Notes: a model not told the origin generated them from the letters alone. A stretch of DNA of 64,000 nt from Pseudomonas sp. StFLB209 (GCF_000829415.1 NZ_AP014637.1:1934001-1998000); one strand, 5' to 3'; positions 43,755 through 54,089 are shown, counted from the stretch's first letter. Made by a program: numbers and translations.

Positions 43755-44942
43755 ATGTACACCCAACTACCGAGTGCCCTGCAAGGCCTGCAATTGCCGT
43801 TGCGGATCAGACTCTGGGACGGCCAGCAGTTCGAATTCGGCGCTGAGCCGCGCGTCACGATCCTGGTCAAGGACCCAACCCTGATGGCGGAGCTGGCGCG
43901 TCCCAGCCTGGATCTGTTTGGCAGCGCATTCGTTGAGGGCCGGCTGGAGCTGGAGGGCTCGCTCAGCGAGGCGGTGCAAATCGGTGATCAGCTGACCCAG
44001 GCCTTTGGTCACTTCGCGCAGGACGACGACGGCAAGCGTACGGCTCATGATCGGAGCCTGGACGCCACCTCGATTTCTTACCACTACGACCTGTCCAATG
44101 CGTTTTACCAGTTGTGGCTGGACCGCGAGATGGTTTACTCCTGCGCGTACTTCAAGACCGGTCAGGAAAGCCTTGAACAGGCGCAGCAGGATAAATTCCA
44201 TCATCTGTGTCGCAAGCTGCGCCTGCAGCCTGGCGACTATCTGCTGGATGTCGGCTGTGGCTGGGGCGGGCTGGCGCGCTTTGCCGCCCGGGAGTACGGC
44301 GCTCAAGTGTTCGGCATTACCCTGAGCCGCGAGCAACTGGCGCTGGCCCGGGAGCGGGTCGAGGCGCAGGGCTTGCAGGATCAGGTCGAGCTGCAACTGC
44401 TCGACTATCGTGACCTGCCGCAGGACGGACGTTTTGACAAGGTGGTCAGCGTTGGCATGTTCGAGCACGTCGGGCATGCCAATCTGCCGCTCTACACCCG
44501 CTGCCTGTTCGGCGCGGTGAAGGAGGGCGGGTTGGTGATGAACCATGGCATCACCGCCCGGCACTCTGATAGTCGGCCGGTGGAGCGCGGGGCCGGCACG
44601 TTCATACACCGCTATGTATTTCCCAACGGCGAGTTGCCGCATCTGGCGATGATCAGTGCGCACCTCAGCGATGCGGGTCTGGAGATCGTTGACGTCGAAA
44701 GCCTGCGCCTGCACTACGCCAGGACCCTGGAGCAGTGGAGCGAACGGCTTGAGGCTCATCTGGACGAAGCGAAGGCGCTGATTGGCGAGCACAGCTTGCG
44801 CATCTGGCGACTGTACCTGGCCGGCTGCGCCTATGCCTTCGCCAGGGGCTGGATCAACCTGCATCAGGTTCTTGCGGTCAGGCCGCTGGCCGACGGCAGC
44901 CATCATCTGCCGCTGACCCGCGCTGATCTTTACCGTTGTTAA
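43755..44942 (+). CDS. cfa: Cyclopropane-fatty-acyl-phospholipid synthase
   Basis: A 395-residue SAM enzyme that adds a methylene bridge to unsaturated acyl chains of phospholipids. [52 protein letters not shown] and [13 protein letters not shown] are signature segments. ATG at 43755 follows GAGGAGGTGG. It is divergent from the lipid operon by 219 bases and convergent with cardiolipin synthase, whose stop overlaps its own. Confidence 0.9.
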   Translation: MYTQLPSALQGLQLPLRIRLWDGQQFEFGAEPRVTILVKDPTLMAELARPSLDLFGSAFVEGRLELEGSLSEAVQIGDQLTQAFGHFAQDDDGKRTAHDRSLDATSISYHYDLSNAFYQLWLDREMVYSCAYFKTGQESLEQAQQDKFHHLCRKLRLQPGDYLLDVGCGWGGLARFAAREYGAQVFGITLSREQLALARERVEAQGLQDQVELQLLDYRDLPQDGRFDKVVSVGMFEHVGHANLPLYTRCLFGAVKEGGLVMNHGITARHSDSRPVERGAGTFIHRYVFPNGELPHLAMISAHLSDAGLEIVDVESLRLHYARTLEQWSERLEAHLDEAKALIGEHSLRIWRLYLAGCAYAFARGWINLHQVLAVRPLADGSHHLPLTRADLYRC

Positions 44943-46378
44943 AGGATCGGGGAAATCAGCCGCGCCACGCGCATCCCCAGTTGGTGCAGGCGGCGGGTTT
45001 CCCGGCTGTCCTGTACGGTGATTTCCCGCGCCAGTTCGAAGTCAGCGCTGAGCATGGCTTCGACCTGAGCGGCGAACTCGCGGTCGACGGTCAGCAGCAT
45101 CAATTCGAAGTTGAGCCGGAACGAGCGGTTATCCAGGTTGGCGCTGCCGATGGCCGTGACTTCATCGTCGATCAGCACCACCTTCTGATGCAGAAAACCC
45201 GGCTGGTAGCGGAACACTTTGACCCCGGCGCGCACGGCTGCGAAGGCATACAGGCTCGACGCCGCATAGACCACGTAGTGATCGGGCCGCGACGGCAGCA
45301 GCACACGCACATCCACGCCACGCAGCACGGCCAGGTGCAAGGCGGCAGACACGGCTTCATCGGGAATGAAGTACGGGCTGGTGATCCATAGTCGCTGTTG
45401 CGCTGAATGAATGGCCTCGACAAAGAACAGCGAGCAGGTTTCCTGGGCATCGGCCGGGCCGCTGGCGAGCAACTGGCAGAGTACGCCGTCTTCCGGGAAA
45501 CTGTCGGGCAGGCTCAGCGGCGGTAGCTGGCGGGTAGCCCAGAACCAGTCCTCGGCAAACGTCTCTTGCAGACAGGCGACCACCGGACCGACGACCTGCA
45601 CATGGGTGTCGCGCCACGGTGACAGGGCAGGCTTGAGGCCCAGGTACTCATCACCGACGTTGTGCCCGCCCAGGTAACCCTTGAGGCCATCGACCACCAC
45701 AATCTTGCGATGGTTGCGAAAGTTGATCTGGAAGCGGTTCATCCAGCCGCCATGGGTGGCGAAGGCTTTGATCCGCACCCCGCCGGCGCGCAGCTTCTCC
45801 ACGTAGCTGGCCGGCAGCGCGTGGCTGCCAATCCGGTCGTACAGCACATAAACGGCCACTCCCTCGGATGCCTTGAGCAACAGTAGTTCTTGCAGGCGGC
45901 GGCCCAGGTCGTCGTCATGGATGATGAAAAACTGCACCAGCACTGTCTGCCGCGCCTGGCGGATGGCCCCGAACATCGCGGCAAAGCTGGCCTGGCCGTT
46001 GATCAACAGCTTCACTTCGTTATTGGCCAGCGCCGGCATATGCCCCAGACGTGGCATGGCCCGCAGCGCTGCGTAGGCGTCGGAGCGCCGCGCAGCGACC
46101 GCCTCATCGATCCAGGGCCGCCAGTTAAGGCTGCTGATAGCGTGCTTCATTTCCTTGTTGGCCTGACGTCGGGCCTTAATATAGGCGTCGAATGAGCTGC
46201 GGCCAAACACCAGATAAGGAATCAGGGTCAGGTAGGGAATGAACACCAGCGACATCGCCCAGGCAATCGCCCCCTGCGCGGTGCGTACGGTCAACAGCGC
46301 ATGGATAGCCGCGACGCTACCCAGCAGGTGAATGAAGCCAAGCACATAACCGAAGAAATACGGGCTGTGGTAATCCAT
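44939..46378 (-). CDS. cls: Cardiolipin synthase
   Basis: A 479-residue phospholipase-D-superfamily enzyme with two N-terminal membrane helices and two HKD motifs: [12 protein letters not shown] then NVGDEY, and [12 protein letters not shown] then GSANLDNRS. It condenses phosphatidylglycerol molecules to cardiolipin. AAAGGAACC lies before the ATG. Its stop overlaps the cfa stop by three bases on the opposite strand. Confidence 0.9.
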   Translation of the reverse strand: MDYHSPYFFGYVLGFIHLLGSVAAIHALLTVRTAQGAIAWAMSLVFIPYLTLIPYLVFGRSSFDAYIKARRQANKEMKHAISSLNWRPWIDEAVAARRSDAYAALRAMPRLGHMPALANNEVKLLINGQASFAAMFGAIRQARQTVLVQFFIIHDDDLGRRLQELLLLKASEGVAVYVLYDRIGSHALPASYVEKLRAGGVRIKAFATHGGWMNRFQINFRNHRKIVVVDGLKGYLGGHNVGDEYLGLKPALSPWRDTHVQVVGPVVACLQETFAEDWFWATRQLPPLSLPDSFPEDGVLCQLLASGPADAQETCSLFFVEAIHSAQQRLWITSPYFIPDEAVSAALHLAVLRGVDVRVLLPSRPDHYVVYAASSLYAFAAVRAGVKVFRYQPGFLHQKVVLIDDEVTAIGSANLDNRSFRLNFELMLLTVDREFAAQVEAMLSADFELAREITVQDSRETRRLHQLGMRVARLISPIL

Positions 46379-46527
46379 TGCGAGGTTCCTTTACAGACGC
46401 CTAAACAGACCATAGCAAAGTGCGATTGTCGCTATTTAATTCAACATGCAACGGCGAGGCGTTTATGCCGTCTAAGCCTCAGCGTCGAGAAATCACGCAT
46501 ATCGATGATGACCTGAGGAATCCGCAG

Positions 46528-47049
46528 ATGAACAAACGCATGTTGGCCTGGATGTTTTGCCTGGCTGCGCCCGTGGCCCAGGCTCAAATGCTCCAGCCGG
46601 GGTTGTGGGAACTGACCTCCAGCAATATGCAGGTCGATGGTCAGGCGTTGCCGGACATGCAGTTCATGCTCGGCCAGCTCAAGAACCTGCCGCCTGAACA
46701 ACGCGCGATGATGGAGCAGGCCATGCAGAAGCAAGGTATTACCTTGGGCGGGCAGGGCGTGCGTTTCTGCCTGACTGACGCTCAGGTCAAGGCCGATGAT
46801 ATTCCGCTGACCGACCCCAAGTCCGGTTGTAATCAGCGCGTGACGGACCGCAACGGCAAAACCTGGAATTTCCAGTTCAGTTGCCCACGAGCCCAAGGTA
46901 CAGGGCAGGCGCAGTTTCTCAGTGATCGTGAGTTCACCACCCGCGTCAAAGGCACCTTCAACGCATCCGGCCAGCAACAGAATGGCAGTATGGACACCCG
47001 CGCCGTATGGTTGGGCGCCCAGTGCGGTAACGTCGCGCCACGTAGTTGA
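46528..47049 (+). CDS. DUF3617 domain-containing secreted protein
   Basis: A 173-residue protein with signal peptide MNKRMLAWMFCLAAPVAQAQ, then the DUF3617 core LQPGLWELTSSNMQVDG and conserved Cys residues (RFCLTDAQ, GCNQRVTD, FSCPRAQG, LGAQCGN). Function unknown, periplasmic. ATG at 46528 follows TGAGGA. Confidence 0.82.
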   Translation: MNKRMLAWMFCLAAPVAQAQMLQPGLWELTSSNMQVDGQALPDMQFMLGQLKNLPPEQRAMMEQAMQKQGITLGGQGVRFCLTDAQVKADDIPLTDPKSGCNQRVTDRNGKTWNFQFSCPRAQGTGQAQFLSDREFTTRVKGTFNASGQQQNGSMDTRAVWLGAQCGNVAPRS

Positions 47050-47057
47050 TCCATGAG

Positions 47058-47073
47058 TGTTCCACGTGGAACA
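47058..47073. promoter_or_regulatory. parS centromere site (ParB binding)
   Basis: TGTTCCACGTGGAACA is a perfect 16-bp palindrome identical to the chromosomal parS consensus of Pseudomonas. It lies in a 170-base intergenic gap. parS sites cluster around oriC, so this region is probably in the origin-proximal part of the chromosome. Confidence 0.88.
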
Positions 47074-47186
47074 TCTGCTGTGGATGTAATGCTGCCTTCC
47101 CACCCCAATTCTGGCCTGAAATCGGGTGGGAATGAGCTGGCTGTTCTCACAAAGATCGCGCCGACCTTAGCTGATCGACATTAACT

Positions 47187-47212
47187 TGTAGGAGCAGCTT
47201 TAGCTGCGAAGC
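47187..47212 (+). repeat. Single REP-like sequence
   Basis: TGTAGGAGCAGCTTTAGCTG with an internal hairpin, next to the stop of the small secreted protein gene; related to the 55601 hairpin. Confidence 0.6.
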
Positions 47213-47218
47213 CAGCTG

Positions 47219-47620
47219 TTACCGCTTCTGCTCGTGACACCCCGTCACCCGCCCGCAGCTGATGCTGCTGCGGGTGCCGTTCGAGCTGGACACTCTGGTG
47301 ATGGTGGTCCAGCCCACCTTGCGAATCGTCCCCACCCAGATTTCACCATCCGATGCCAGCCCGGTAAAAAAGGTCAGTTGCCGATAACGGCTGTTGGTCT
47401 GCGCCCAGCGGCGGGCGCTGGCGGACTCGTAGCCGCGCAGGTAAGTGGTATCGCCCTGAGTCGCCACGCTATAGCCGTTTCCTTCCAGATCACGGCAGGA
47501 CAGCAGGTTCAGGCTGCGCACGCAGGTTGCCCCGCCGGTTGGCGTACTGGCGCCTGCCGCCAGAACACAGGTGCTGCTCAGCGCCAATAACACACTGGCA
47601 GCGATGGTTTTCACAGGCAT
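47219..47620 (-). CDS. Small secreted protein, possible Zur regulon member
   Basis: A 133-residue protein with signal peptide MPVKTIAASVLLALSSTCVL cleaved near AAGA, followed by CVRSLNLLSCRDLEGNGYSV and TTYLRGYESASARRWAQTNS. Four Cys residues may form disulphides. No function known. A Zur box lies 39 bases upstream of the start, in the divergent promoter shared with the ZigA-like GTPase, so zinc-limited expression is plausible. Confidence 0.72.
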   Translation of the reverse strand: MPVKTIAASVLLALSSTCVLAAGASTPTGGATCVRSLNLLSCRDLEGNGYSVATQGDTTYLRGYESASARRWAQTNSRYRQLTFFTGLASDGEIWVGTIRKVGWTTITRVSSSNGTRSSISCGRVTGCHEQKR

Positions 47621-47658
47621 GCGAGCGCCCTTCGTCGAACAGGTTGGCAAAATCGTAT

Positions 47659-47673
47659 TGTTATACTATAACA
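47659..47673. promoter_or_regulatory. Zur box
   Basis: TGTTATACTATAACA is a perfect palindrome matching the Zur consensus TGTTATANTATAACA. It lies between the divergent secreted-protein gene and the ZigA-like gene. Confidence 0.85.
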
Positions 47674-47754
47674 TTGTTGGTCGTTGAATCCGCTGCCACA
47701 AAGCCAGCAGAGCTTTACCCAGCCTACCTGAACCAAACCTGTTGGTGAGTCCTG

Positions 47755-48963
47755 ATGCCGAACCGTCTTCCCGTTACCGTCCTGTCCGGCTTTCTTGGTG
47801 CCGGCAAAAGTACCTTGCTTAATCACGTGTTGCGCAACCGTGAAAACCTGCGCGTGGCGGTGATCGTCAATGACATGAGTGAAATCAACATCGATGGCAG
47901 CGAGGTGCAGCGTGACGTCAGCCTCAGCCGCGCCGATGAGAAACTGGTCGAGATGAGCAATGGTTGCATCTGCTGCACCCTGCGCGAAGACTTGCTTGAA
48001 GAAGTCAGCCGTCTGGCACAGGACGGCCGCTTCGATTACCTGCTGATTGAGTCCACCGGCATTTCCGAGCCGCTGCCGGTGGCGGAAACCTTTACCTTTC
48101 GCGATGAGGCCGGTACCAGCCTCTCGGACATTGCGCGCCTGGACACCATGGTCACGGTGGTGGACGGCATGAATTTCCTGCTCGACTACCAGGCCGCCGA
48201 GAGCCTGGCCAGCCGCGGTGAGAGCATGGGCGATGAGGATGATCGATCCATCACCGACCTGCTCATTGAGCAGATCGAGTTCGCCGATGTGATTCTGCTC
48301 AGCAAGATCGACCTGATCAGCTCCAGCGAGCGTGAAGAGTTAATGGCCATTCTCGGCCGCTTGAATGCTCAGGCGCAGATTGTGCCGATGGTCATGGGCC
48401 AGGTGCCGCTGACCACCATCCTCAATACCGGCCGCTTCGATTTTGAGCGCGCGGCCCAAGCGCCGGGCTGGCTCAAGGAACTGCGTGGCGAGCATGTACC
48501 GGAAACCGAAGAGTACGGCATCGCCTCGACGGCCTACCGGGCGCGGCGGCCGTTTCACCCGGAGCGCTTTTTCAACTTCCTCAACCGGCCTTGGCTCAAT
48601 GGCAAGCTGCTGCGCTCCAAAGGCTTTTTCTGGCTTGCGAGCAAACATCAGGAGGCCGGCAGTTGGTCGCAGGCCGGTGGCCTGATGCGTCATGGTCCGG
48701 CCGGTCGCTGGTGGCGCTTCGTACCGCGCGCCCACTGGCCGCAGGATCAGGAAAGTCTCCAGGCGATCATGAAGGAGTGGAATGCAGCCACCGGTGATTG
48801 CCGCCAGGAACTGGTGTTCATCGGCCAGAACATCGACTTCACCCAACTCAACGCCGAGCTGGACGACTGCCTGTTGACCGATGCCGAGATGGGCATGGGC
48901 GTCGAAGCCTGGCAATTGCTGCCTGACCCGTTCGGGGAATGGCATGAAGAGGACGCTGCCTGA
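47755..48963 (+). CDS. zigA: Zinc-responsive COG0523/CobW GTPase (ZigA-like)
   Basis: A 402-residue metal-chaperone GTPase. Walker A is [14 protein letters not shown], the metal motif is NGCICC, Walker B lies near [11 protein letters not shown] and the guanine motif is SKID. The C-terminal CobW domain ends with GEWHEEDAA. Expression under zinc starvation is supported by the Zur box 82 bases upstream. It overlaps the DUF1826 gene by one base. Role: delivery of zinc to client enzymes, from family knowledge. Confidence 0.9.
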   Translation: MPNRLPVTVLSGFLGAGKSTLLNHVLRNRENLRVAVIVNDMSEINIDGSEVQRDVSLSRADEKLVEMSNGCICCTLREDLLEEVSRLAQDGRFDYLLIESTGISEPLPVAETFTFRDEAGTSLSDIARLDTMVTVVDGMNFLLDYQAAESLASRGESMGDEDDRSITDLLIEQIEFADVILLSKIDLISSSEREELMAILGRLNAQAQIVPMVMGQVPLTTILNTGRFDFERAAQAPGWLKELRGEHVPETEEYGIASTAYRARRPFHPERFFNFLNRPWLNGKLLRSKGFFWLASKHQEAGSWSQAGGLMRHGPAGRWWRFVPRAHWPQDQESLQAIMKEWNAATGDCRQELVFIGQNIDFTQLNAELDDCLLTDAEMGMGVEAWQLLPDPFGEWHEEDAA

Positions 48964-49613
48964 TGCTCGCGCAGGTTTTACCGTTTCGCCCACTGGTCCG
49001 CCAGGTACAGGGCGACAATCCCGATGTTCTGGGGGAGGTGTTGCAGGACGGCGTCAATCTGGCGGTCTGGCAACGCCATTTGCCGCTGCACATCCAGGAT
49101 TTCGCCAGCGCCTTGTTGACCCTGAACGAACCGCTGTCAGAGTCTTTGGCACTGGAGGTCAAAGGAGGCGATCTGGAGCCTGATCTGCAGCGTCTGGCTG
49201 CCGCTTATGCCGATGTGCAGGGCCACGCCGGGTTCGTCGCTGACGTGTCCTGGCTGGTCAGCGCCTACGCCTGCCTGCTGGGTGCCGAACGGGTCGGCCT
49301 GCGTCTGCGGGCGATGGACACCGCCATGTGCCCGCGTTTTCATGTCGATCACGTGCCGATGCGGCTGATCACCACCTACGCCGGGATCGGCAGCCAGTGG
49401 CTCAAAGAGCGTGACATGGATCGCTCGCGCCTTGGGCAGGCTCAGGCCGAACCCAAAGACCCGGCGCTGATTCAGCAAATTCAGTGCGGTGCAGTGGCGC
49501 TGCTCAAGGGCGAGCGCTGGATCGGCAACGAGGGCCATGGCCTGATCCACCGTTCGCCGCCGTTGAGCCGTAACGAACGACGCCTGATTCTGACCCTCGA
49601 CTGGCTGGCCTGA
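48963..49613 (+). CDS. DUF1826 protein, coupled to ZigA
   Basis: A 216-residue soluble protein whose segment CPRFHVDHVPMRLITTYAG carries an HxD plus His pattern that could bind metal, with a possible further His in EGHGLIHRSPP. DUF1826 proteins are typically found with COG0523 GTPases and may be zinc-related clients or partners. The start overlaps the ZigA stop (TGATG), so it should be under Zur control. Confidence 0.85.
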   Translation: MLAQVLPFRPLVRQVQGDNPDVLGEVLQDGVNLAVWQRHLPLHIQDFASALLTLNEPLSESLALEVKGGDLEPDLQRLAAAYADVQGHAGFVADVSWLVSAYACLLGAERVGLRLRAMDTAMCPRFHVDHVPMRLITTYAGIGSQWLKERDMDRSRLGQAQAEPKDPALIQQIQCGAVALLKGERWIGNEGHGLIHRSPPLSRNERRLILTLDWLA

Positions 49614-49616
49614 CCC

Positions 49617-49985
49617 TCAAGGGGTCTGCCACTGCCCTTGGCTCTGGCCCTCGCAAAACGGTTTGAGGTACGCAGCATCGCTGGCCACGCCGTAATAGTG
49701 GATATGCTCGCGATAGGGCATATTGGCAACCTGAGCGTCACGGCATACGCCAAAAGCGCCTGCCGGGCATTGCTCGACAAACTGTACCTCGACCTTTTGC
49801 CCGGCCAGTTGCGGCTGGCAGAAACTGTCGTGGAACAGGTTGTCTGGCACTGAGACATTCTCCTGACACACCTTCACATCCAGGCGCTGCGCCTGGGTGT
49901 GGACAACACAGGCTGCGGCCCGCACCTGGCCTGAGGCGAGTGTCAGCAGTGCTGTCGCCAGCATGGTTGCCCATCGTGATTGCAA
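49617..49985 (-). CDS. Small secreted hypothetical protein
   Basis: A 122-residue protein with signal peptide (MQSRWATMLATALLTLASG, cleavage near VRAA) and several cysteines (KVCQENVSVP, FCQPQL, QCPAGAFGVC, FCEGQSQ). I choose a TTG at 49985 because AGGAGG lies 7 bases upstream; an ATG at 49964 would lack the positive n-region. Conserved in Pseudomonas from memory; function unknown. It is divergent from the second CobW gene. Confidence 0.7.
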   Translation of the reverse strand: MQSRWATMLATALLTLASGQVRAAACVVHTQAQRLDVKVCQENVSVPDNLFHDSFCQPQLAGQKVEVQFVEQCPAGAFGVCRDAQVANMPYREHIHYYGVASDAAYLKPFCEGQSQGQWQTP

Positions 49986-50009
49986 ACCCTGTCCTCCTGA
50001 AGCGAACTG

Positions 50010-50981
50010 ATGCTGCAGAACATTCCCACTCATGTCATCGGTGGCCCGTTGGGCGCCGGCAAGACCAGCCTGATCCGTCACCTGTTGGCGCACAAACCCG
50101 CTGACCAGCGCTGGGCGGTACTGATCAACGAGTTCGGCCAGATCGGCCTGGACGCCGCGCTGCTGACCACCGGCGCCGATGGTATCGCACTTGGCGAAGT
50201 GGCTGGCGGCTGCCTGTGCTGCGTCAATGGCGTGCCGTTCCAGATTGGCCTGGGTCGGCTGCTGCGCAAAGCCCGGCCCGACCGGCTGTTGATCGAACCG
50301 TCGGGTCTTGGCCACCCGGCGCAGTTGATTGCCCAGTTGCAGCAGCCACCCTGGCAGGGTGTGCTGCGGGTGATGCCAGCGGTCATGGTTCTCGATGCCC
50401 AGGCATTGGCGGCCAGCCAGCCATTGCCCGATACCCAGCAGCAGGCGCTGGCGGCTGCCGGGTTGCTGGTGCTTAACAAGGCTGAGGGTTTATCCGACGC
50501 TGTCCGCCAGCGGCTGGCCGAGCGTTTGCCGGCGTTGCCACGGGTCTGGTGCAGCCAGGGCCGCTTGTCATTGTCACAGTTGCCGGGTGTGGACAGTTTG
50601 ACAGCTGTGGATAACCCTCAGGCTGAGCAGGCACTGCCAGCGAGCATTCAGGCAGCAGCACCGCACTGGGCAGATGTTGCGACGCCATGGGTGCTCAGCC
50701 AGGGCAGTGCCGACGGCTGGAGCGTAGGCTGGCGCTGGCACCCTTCGCAGCGTTTCGATTGCAGGCAACTGGCGCAGTGGCTGGCTGCCCTGAACTGGCG
50801 ACGCGCCAAACTGGTGGTGCACAGCGAGCAGGGTTGGTGTTCAGCCAACGCGCTGGCAGGGGCGGATGTGCAATGGCAAGCCAGCGAGTGGCGCCAGGAC
50901 TCGCGGCTGGAGCTGATCTTTGATGAGGCTCAGGATGTGGCGGCCCTTCAAGCCGGGTTGAGTGCTTGCCGAATAGCCTGA
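50010..50981 (+). CDS. Second COG0523/CobW-family GTPase (YjiA-like)
   Basis: A 323-residue GTPase with Walker A GGPLGAGKTSLIRHLL, the metal motif GGCLCCVNG, LLIEPSGLGHPAQL and guanine motif LNKAEG. It is shorter than the ZigA-like protein and lacks a Zur box of its own, though it lies 1 kb downstream on the same strand. Metal specificity unknown. Confidence 0.87.
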   Translation: MLQNIPTHVIGGPLGAGKTSLIRHLLAHKPADQRWAVLINEFGQIGLDAALLTTGADGIALGEVAGGCLCCVNGVPFQIGLGRLLRKARPDRLLIEPSGLGHPAQLIAQLQQPPWQGVLRVMPAVMVLDAQALAASQPLPDTQQQALAAAGLLVLNKAEGLSDAVRQRLAERLPALPRVWCSQGRLSLSQLPGVDSLTAVDNPQAEQALPASIQAAAPHWADVATPWVLSQGSADGWSVGWRWHPSQRFDCRQLAQWLAALNWRRAKLVVHSEQGWCSANALAGADVQWQASEWRQDSRLELIFDEAQDVAALQAGLSACRIA

Positions 50982-50985
50982 AAAA

Positions 50986-51378
50986 TCATTGCTTCCATTT
51001 CTGATGCGACTGGCGCCATTCGTCGAGACGGATCACTTCGGCAGACGGTGGCGGCGGCTTGATCTCGAAAGGATAGGGGGCCAGCTCGATCTGCGCGCTG
51101 TGCGCGCCGAATTGAGTGATGCTGCCAGGATGACGTTGTTCGCCAGTGACGGTGAATTCAAAACTGTAGATACGCGCCAGGCGTTTGCGGCCATGGGCGT
51201 CGGCGGTCCACGCCAGACGCTTGAAGGCGACGTTCTCGTCGAGCAGTTCCAGATCGAGCCGTGCGCAATGTTGCTTGACCCGCTCCAGCGCTTTTTCACG
51301 CAGACCGTGGGCATGCCAAAGCCAGGCTGCCCCGGTGGCGAGCAGCATCAGCACAAAAATATTACCCAGGGTCAGCAT
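50986..51378 (-). CDS. DUF3301 membrane-anchored protein
   Basis: A 130-residue protein with one N-terminal helix (MLTLGNIFVLMLLATGAAWL) and a cytosolic domain rich in conserved Arg/Cys: HCARLDLELLDENVAF, ARIYSFEFT. It matches DUF3301. Function unknown. ATG at 51378 is preferred over 51405. Confidence 0.78.
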   Translation of the reverse strand: MLTLGNIFVLMLLATGAAWLWHAHGLREKALERVKQHCARLDLELLDENVAFKRLAWTADAHGRKRLARIYSFEFTVTGEQRHPGSITQFGAHSAQIELAPYPFEIKPPPPSAEVIRLDEWRQSHQKWKQ

Positions 51379-51521
51379 GACGGTGTACTCCAGCCGATGA
51401 GCCAAACAGGCTGCTACAGATTAACTGGGTGCGATCAATTCCAGCCAGAGCGGGCGCAGTAAATTTCGCACGACTGCATTTGTGTCCTGTTACGCAACGC
51501 AGATGAAACGTATCTGTATTT

Positions 51522-52007
51522 TTACAGCGCCTCTTCTTTGATTTCCTGATAGCGCTTTTCCAGTTCCTGACGCAGTTGACGACGATGCTGGGCCTGCATG
51601 AAGCGGCGGCGGGCATCCGGGGTCTGCGGCTCCAGCGGCGGGACGCGCACCGGTTTGCGATTGTCATCAATGGCGACCATGGTAAAGAAGCAACTGTTGC
51701 TATGGCGTACCGAGCGCTCGCGGATATTTTCGGTGACCACCTTGATCCCCACTTCCATGGAGGTATTACCGGTGTAGTTCACCGAGGCCAGAAAGGTCAC
51801 CAGCTCACCGACATGCACCGGCTCGCGAAAGATCACCTGGTCCACCGACAGGGTCACCACATAACTGCCAGCGTAGCGTGCGGCGCAGGCATAGGCGACT
51901 TCGTCCAGGTACTTGAGCAGGGTGCCGCCGTGCACATTGCCAGAGAAGTTGGCCATGTCCGGGGTCATCAATACGGTCATCGTCAGTTGCGCGTTTCCAG
52001 GTTCCAT
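51522..52007 (-). CDS. Acyl-CoA thioesterase, YciA-type hotdog fold
   Basis: A 161-residue hotdog enzyme with NFSGNVHGGTLLKYLDEVAY (the helix with active-site Asn, His and Asp) and EPVHVGELVTFLASVNYTG. It hydrolyses acyl-CoAs. A charged C-terminal helix (RRFMQAQHRRQLRQELEKRY) extends beyond the core. Monocistronic; divergent from the antiporter. Confidence 0.88.
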   Translation of the reverse strand: MEPGNAQLTMTVLMTPDMANFSGNVHGGTLLKYLDEVAYACAARYAGSYVVTLSVDQVIFREPVHVGELVTFLASVNYTGNTSMEVGIKVVTENIRERSVRHSNSCFFTMVAIDDNRKPVRVPPLEPQTPDARRRFMQAQHRRQLRQELEKRYQEIKEEAL

Positions 52008-52299
52008 TGCTGATTCTCACGGTCAAGGTAGGGAGAAGACGCCTATGCTGGCATTTGCTGATACGTGCAGATAACGCGACGCCTGGCGAGTATTTTACGT
52101 CACGCGCGGTAACCGATCTGTTTCCATATATTGCACCGGCTTTATGGCAAAGGGTGCAGTGTTACTCTGCAAAAACCCTTGCACAGGGTTTTCCCCACAC
52201 CTATACCCAATTGACGACGTTGCCGGTCACCTGACCTTGCCTGCGCTATGGACCATGCGTGCAAGCGGCAGCGCCATTATTTAAGGAGCCACACCCGCC

Positions 52300-54063
52300 A
52301 TGCATGCTGTTGACTTCATCCAGGATCTGGCAGTGATCATGCTGGTGGCCGGGGTGGTGACGATTGTCTTTCACCGCCTCAAGCAGCCGGTGGTACTGGG
52401 CTACATTGTCGCCGGCTTTCTGATCGGGCCGCATACGCCGCCGGTTGGTCTGATCCATGACGAACACACGATCAAGATTCTTGCCGAACTGGGGGTGATC
52501 TTCCTGATGTTCTGCCTGGGCCTTGAGTTCAGCCTGCGCAAGCTGTTCAAGGTCGGTGCGACGGCGTTCATCGCGGCGTTCCTGGAAATCTTCCTGATGA
52601 TCTGGCTCGGTTACGAGATTGGCCAGTATTTCGGCTGGGGAACCATGGATTCGCTGTTCCTGGGGGCGATTCTGGCGATTTCCTCGACGACCATCATCGT
52701 CAAGGCGCTCAACGACCTGAAGATGAAGAACCAGCATTTTGCCCAGTTGATCTTTGGCGTGCTGATTGTCGAAGACATTCTGGGGATCGGCATCATCGCG
52801 CTGCTGTCGGGTATCGCGGTCAGCGGTGCGGTCAGTTCCGGCGAGGTGTTCTCCACGGTCGGCAAGCTGTCGCTGTTCATGATCGTTGCCTTGGTCGTCG
52901 GCATCCTGCTGGTGCCGCGTCTGCTGGCCTATGTAGCACGCTTTGAAAGCGACGAAATGCTACTGATCACCGTACTGGGCCTGTGCTTCGGCTTCTGCCT
53001 GCTGGTTGTACGGCTGGAATACAGCATGGTGCTGGGCGCGTTCCTGATCGGCGCGATCATGGCCGAGTCGCGCCAACTGTTGAAAATCGAGCGCTTGATC
53101 GAGCCGATTCGTGACATGTTCAGTGCCATTTTCTTCGTTGCTATCGGCCTGATGATTGATCCGGCGATTCTCATCGAATACGCCTGGCCGATTGTGGTGA
53201 TCACCCTGGCGGTGGTGCTGGGCAAGATGATCTCCTGCGGTCTGGGGGCGTTCATTGCCGGTAACGATGGCCGCACGTCGCTGCGCGTCGGCATGGGGCT
53301 TTCACAGATTGGCGAGTTTTCGTTCATCATCGCCGGGCTGGGCATGACCTTGCAGGTGACCAGCGACTTTCTCTATCCGGTGGCCGTGGCGGTGTCGGTT
53401 ATCACCACCTTGCTGACGCCGTACCTGATCCGCGCGGCTGATCCTTTGTCGATCAAGCTGGCCGGTGTGGTGCCGCGTCGTGTCGGGCGGGTCTTCACCA
53501 TGTACGGCGAGTGGCTGCGCAGCATCCAGCCGCAGGGTCAGAGCGCAATGCTGGCGTCGATGATCCGCAGGATTCTGCTGCAGGTCGGTGTCAACCTGGC
53601 GCTGGTGGTGGCGATCTTCTTCAGCGGCGGTTATTTCGCCGGCCGCATCGGCGCTTACATGAGCGATTGGGTGGCCGATGTCGGGCATCAGAAGGCCTGG
53701 ATCTGTGGCGCGGCGCTGCTGTTGTCGCTGCCGTTCCTGATCGCCGCCTACCGCAAGCTCAAGGCGCTGTCGATGCTGCTGGCCGAAATGGGCGTGAAGC
53801 CGGACAAGGCCGGCCGTCACACCGAGCGGGTGCGCAAGATCGTGGCTGAAGTGATTCCGCTGTTGTCGCTGGTGGTCATCTTCGTCCTGCTGGCCGCATT
53901 GTCAGCCAGCATTCTGCCAACCCTGGAGCTGCTGGTGGTCATCCTGCTGGTTGCGGCGGTGGTCGCCGCAGTGCTATGGCGCTGGTTTATCCGTGTACAT
54001 TCACGGATGCAGATTGCCCTGCTGGAAACCCTGGGCAATAACCAGGACACCCCAGGGCATTGA
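52300..54063 (+). CDS. CPA2-family cation:proton antiporter (KefB/YbaL-like)
   Basis: A 587-residue membrane protein with at least 16 helices. Conserved Glu/Asp positions appear in FCLGLEFSLRKL and IVEDILGIGII. Unlike KefB/C it has no Rossmann RCK domain; instead residues 420-570 add several membrane helices around a polar linker. Predicted K+ or Na+ efflux in exchange for protons. TTAAGGAG precedes the start. Confidence 0.87.
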   Translation: MHAVDFIQDLAVIMLVAGVVTIVFHRLKQPVVLGYIVAGFLIGPHTPPVGLIHDEHTIKILAELGVIFLMFCLGLEFSLRKLFKVGATAFIAAFLEIFLMIWLGYEIGQYFGWGTMDSLFLGAILAISSTTIIVKALNDLKMKNQHFAQLIFGVLIVEDILGIGIIALLSGIAVSGAVSSGEVFSTVGKLSLFMIVALVVGILLVPRLLAYVARFESDEMLLITVLGLCFGFCLLVVRLEYSMVLGAFLIGAIMAESRQLLKIERLIEPIRDMFSAIFFVAIGLMIDPAILIEYAWPIVVITLAVVLGKMISCGLGAFIAGNDGRTSLRVGMGLSQIGEFSFIIAGLGMTLQVTSDFLYPVAVAVSVITTLLTPYLIRAADPLSIKLAGVVPRRVGRVFTMYGEWLRSIQPQGQSAMLASMIRRILLQVGVNLALVVAIFFSGGYFAGRIGAYMSDWVADVGHQKAWICGAALLLSLPFLIAAYRKLKALSMLLAEMGVKPDKAGRHTERVRKIVAEVIPLLSLVVIFVLLAALSASILPTLELLVVILLVAAVVAAVLWRWFIRVHSRMQIALLETLGNNQDTPGH

Positions 54064-54089
54064 CCTTGCGCGCGGGTCTGGCTGGAAAC

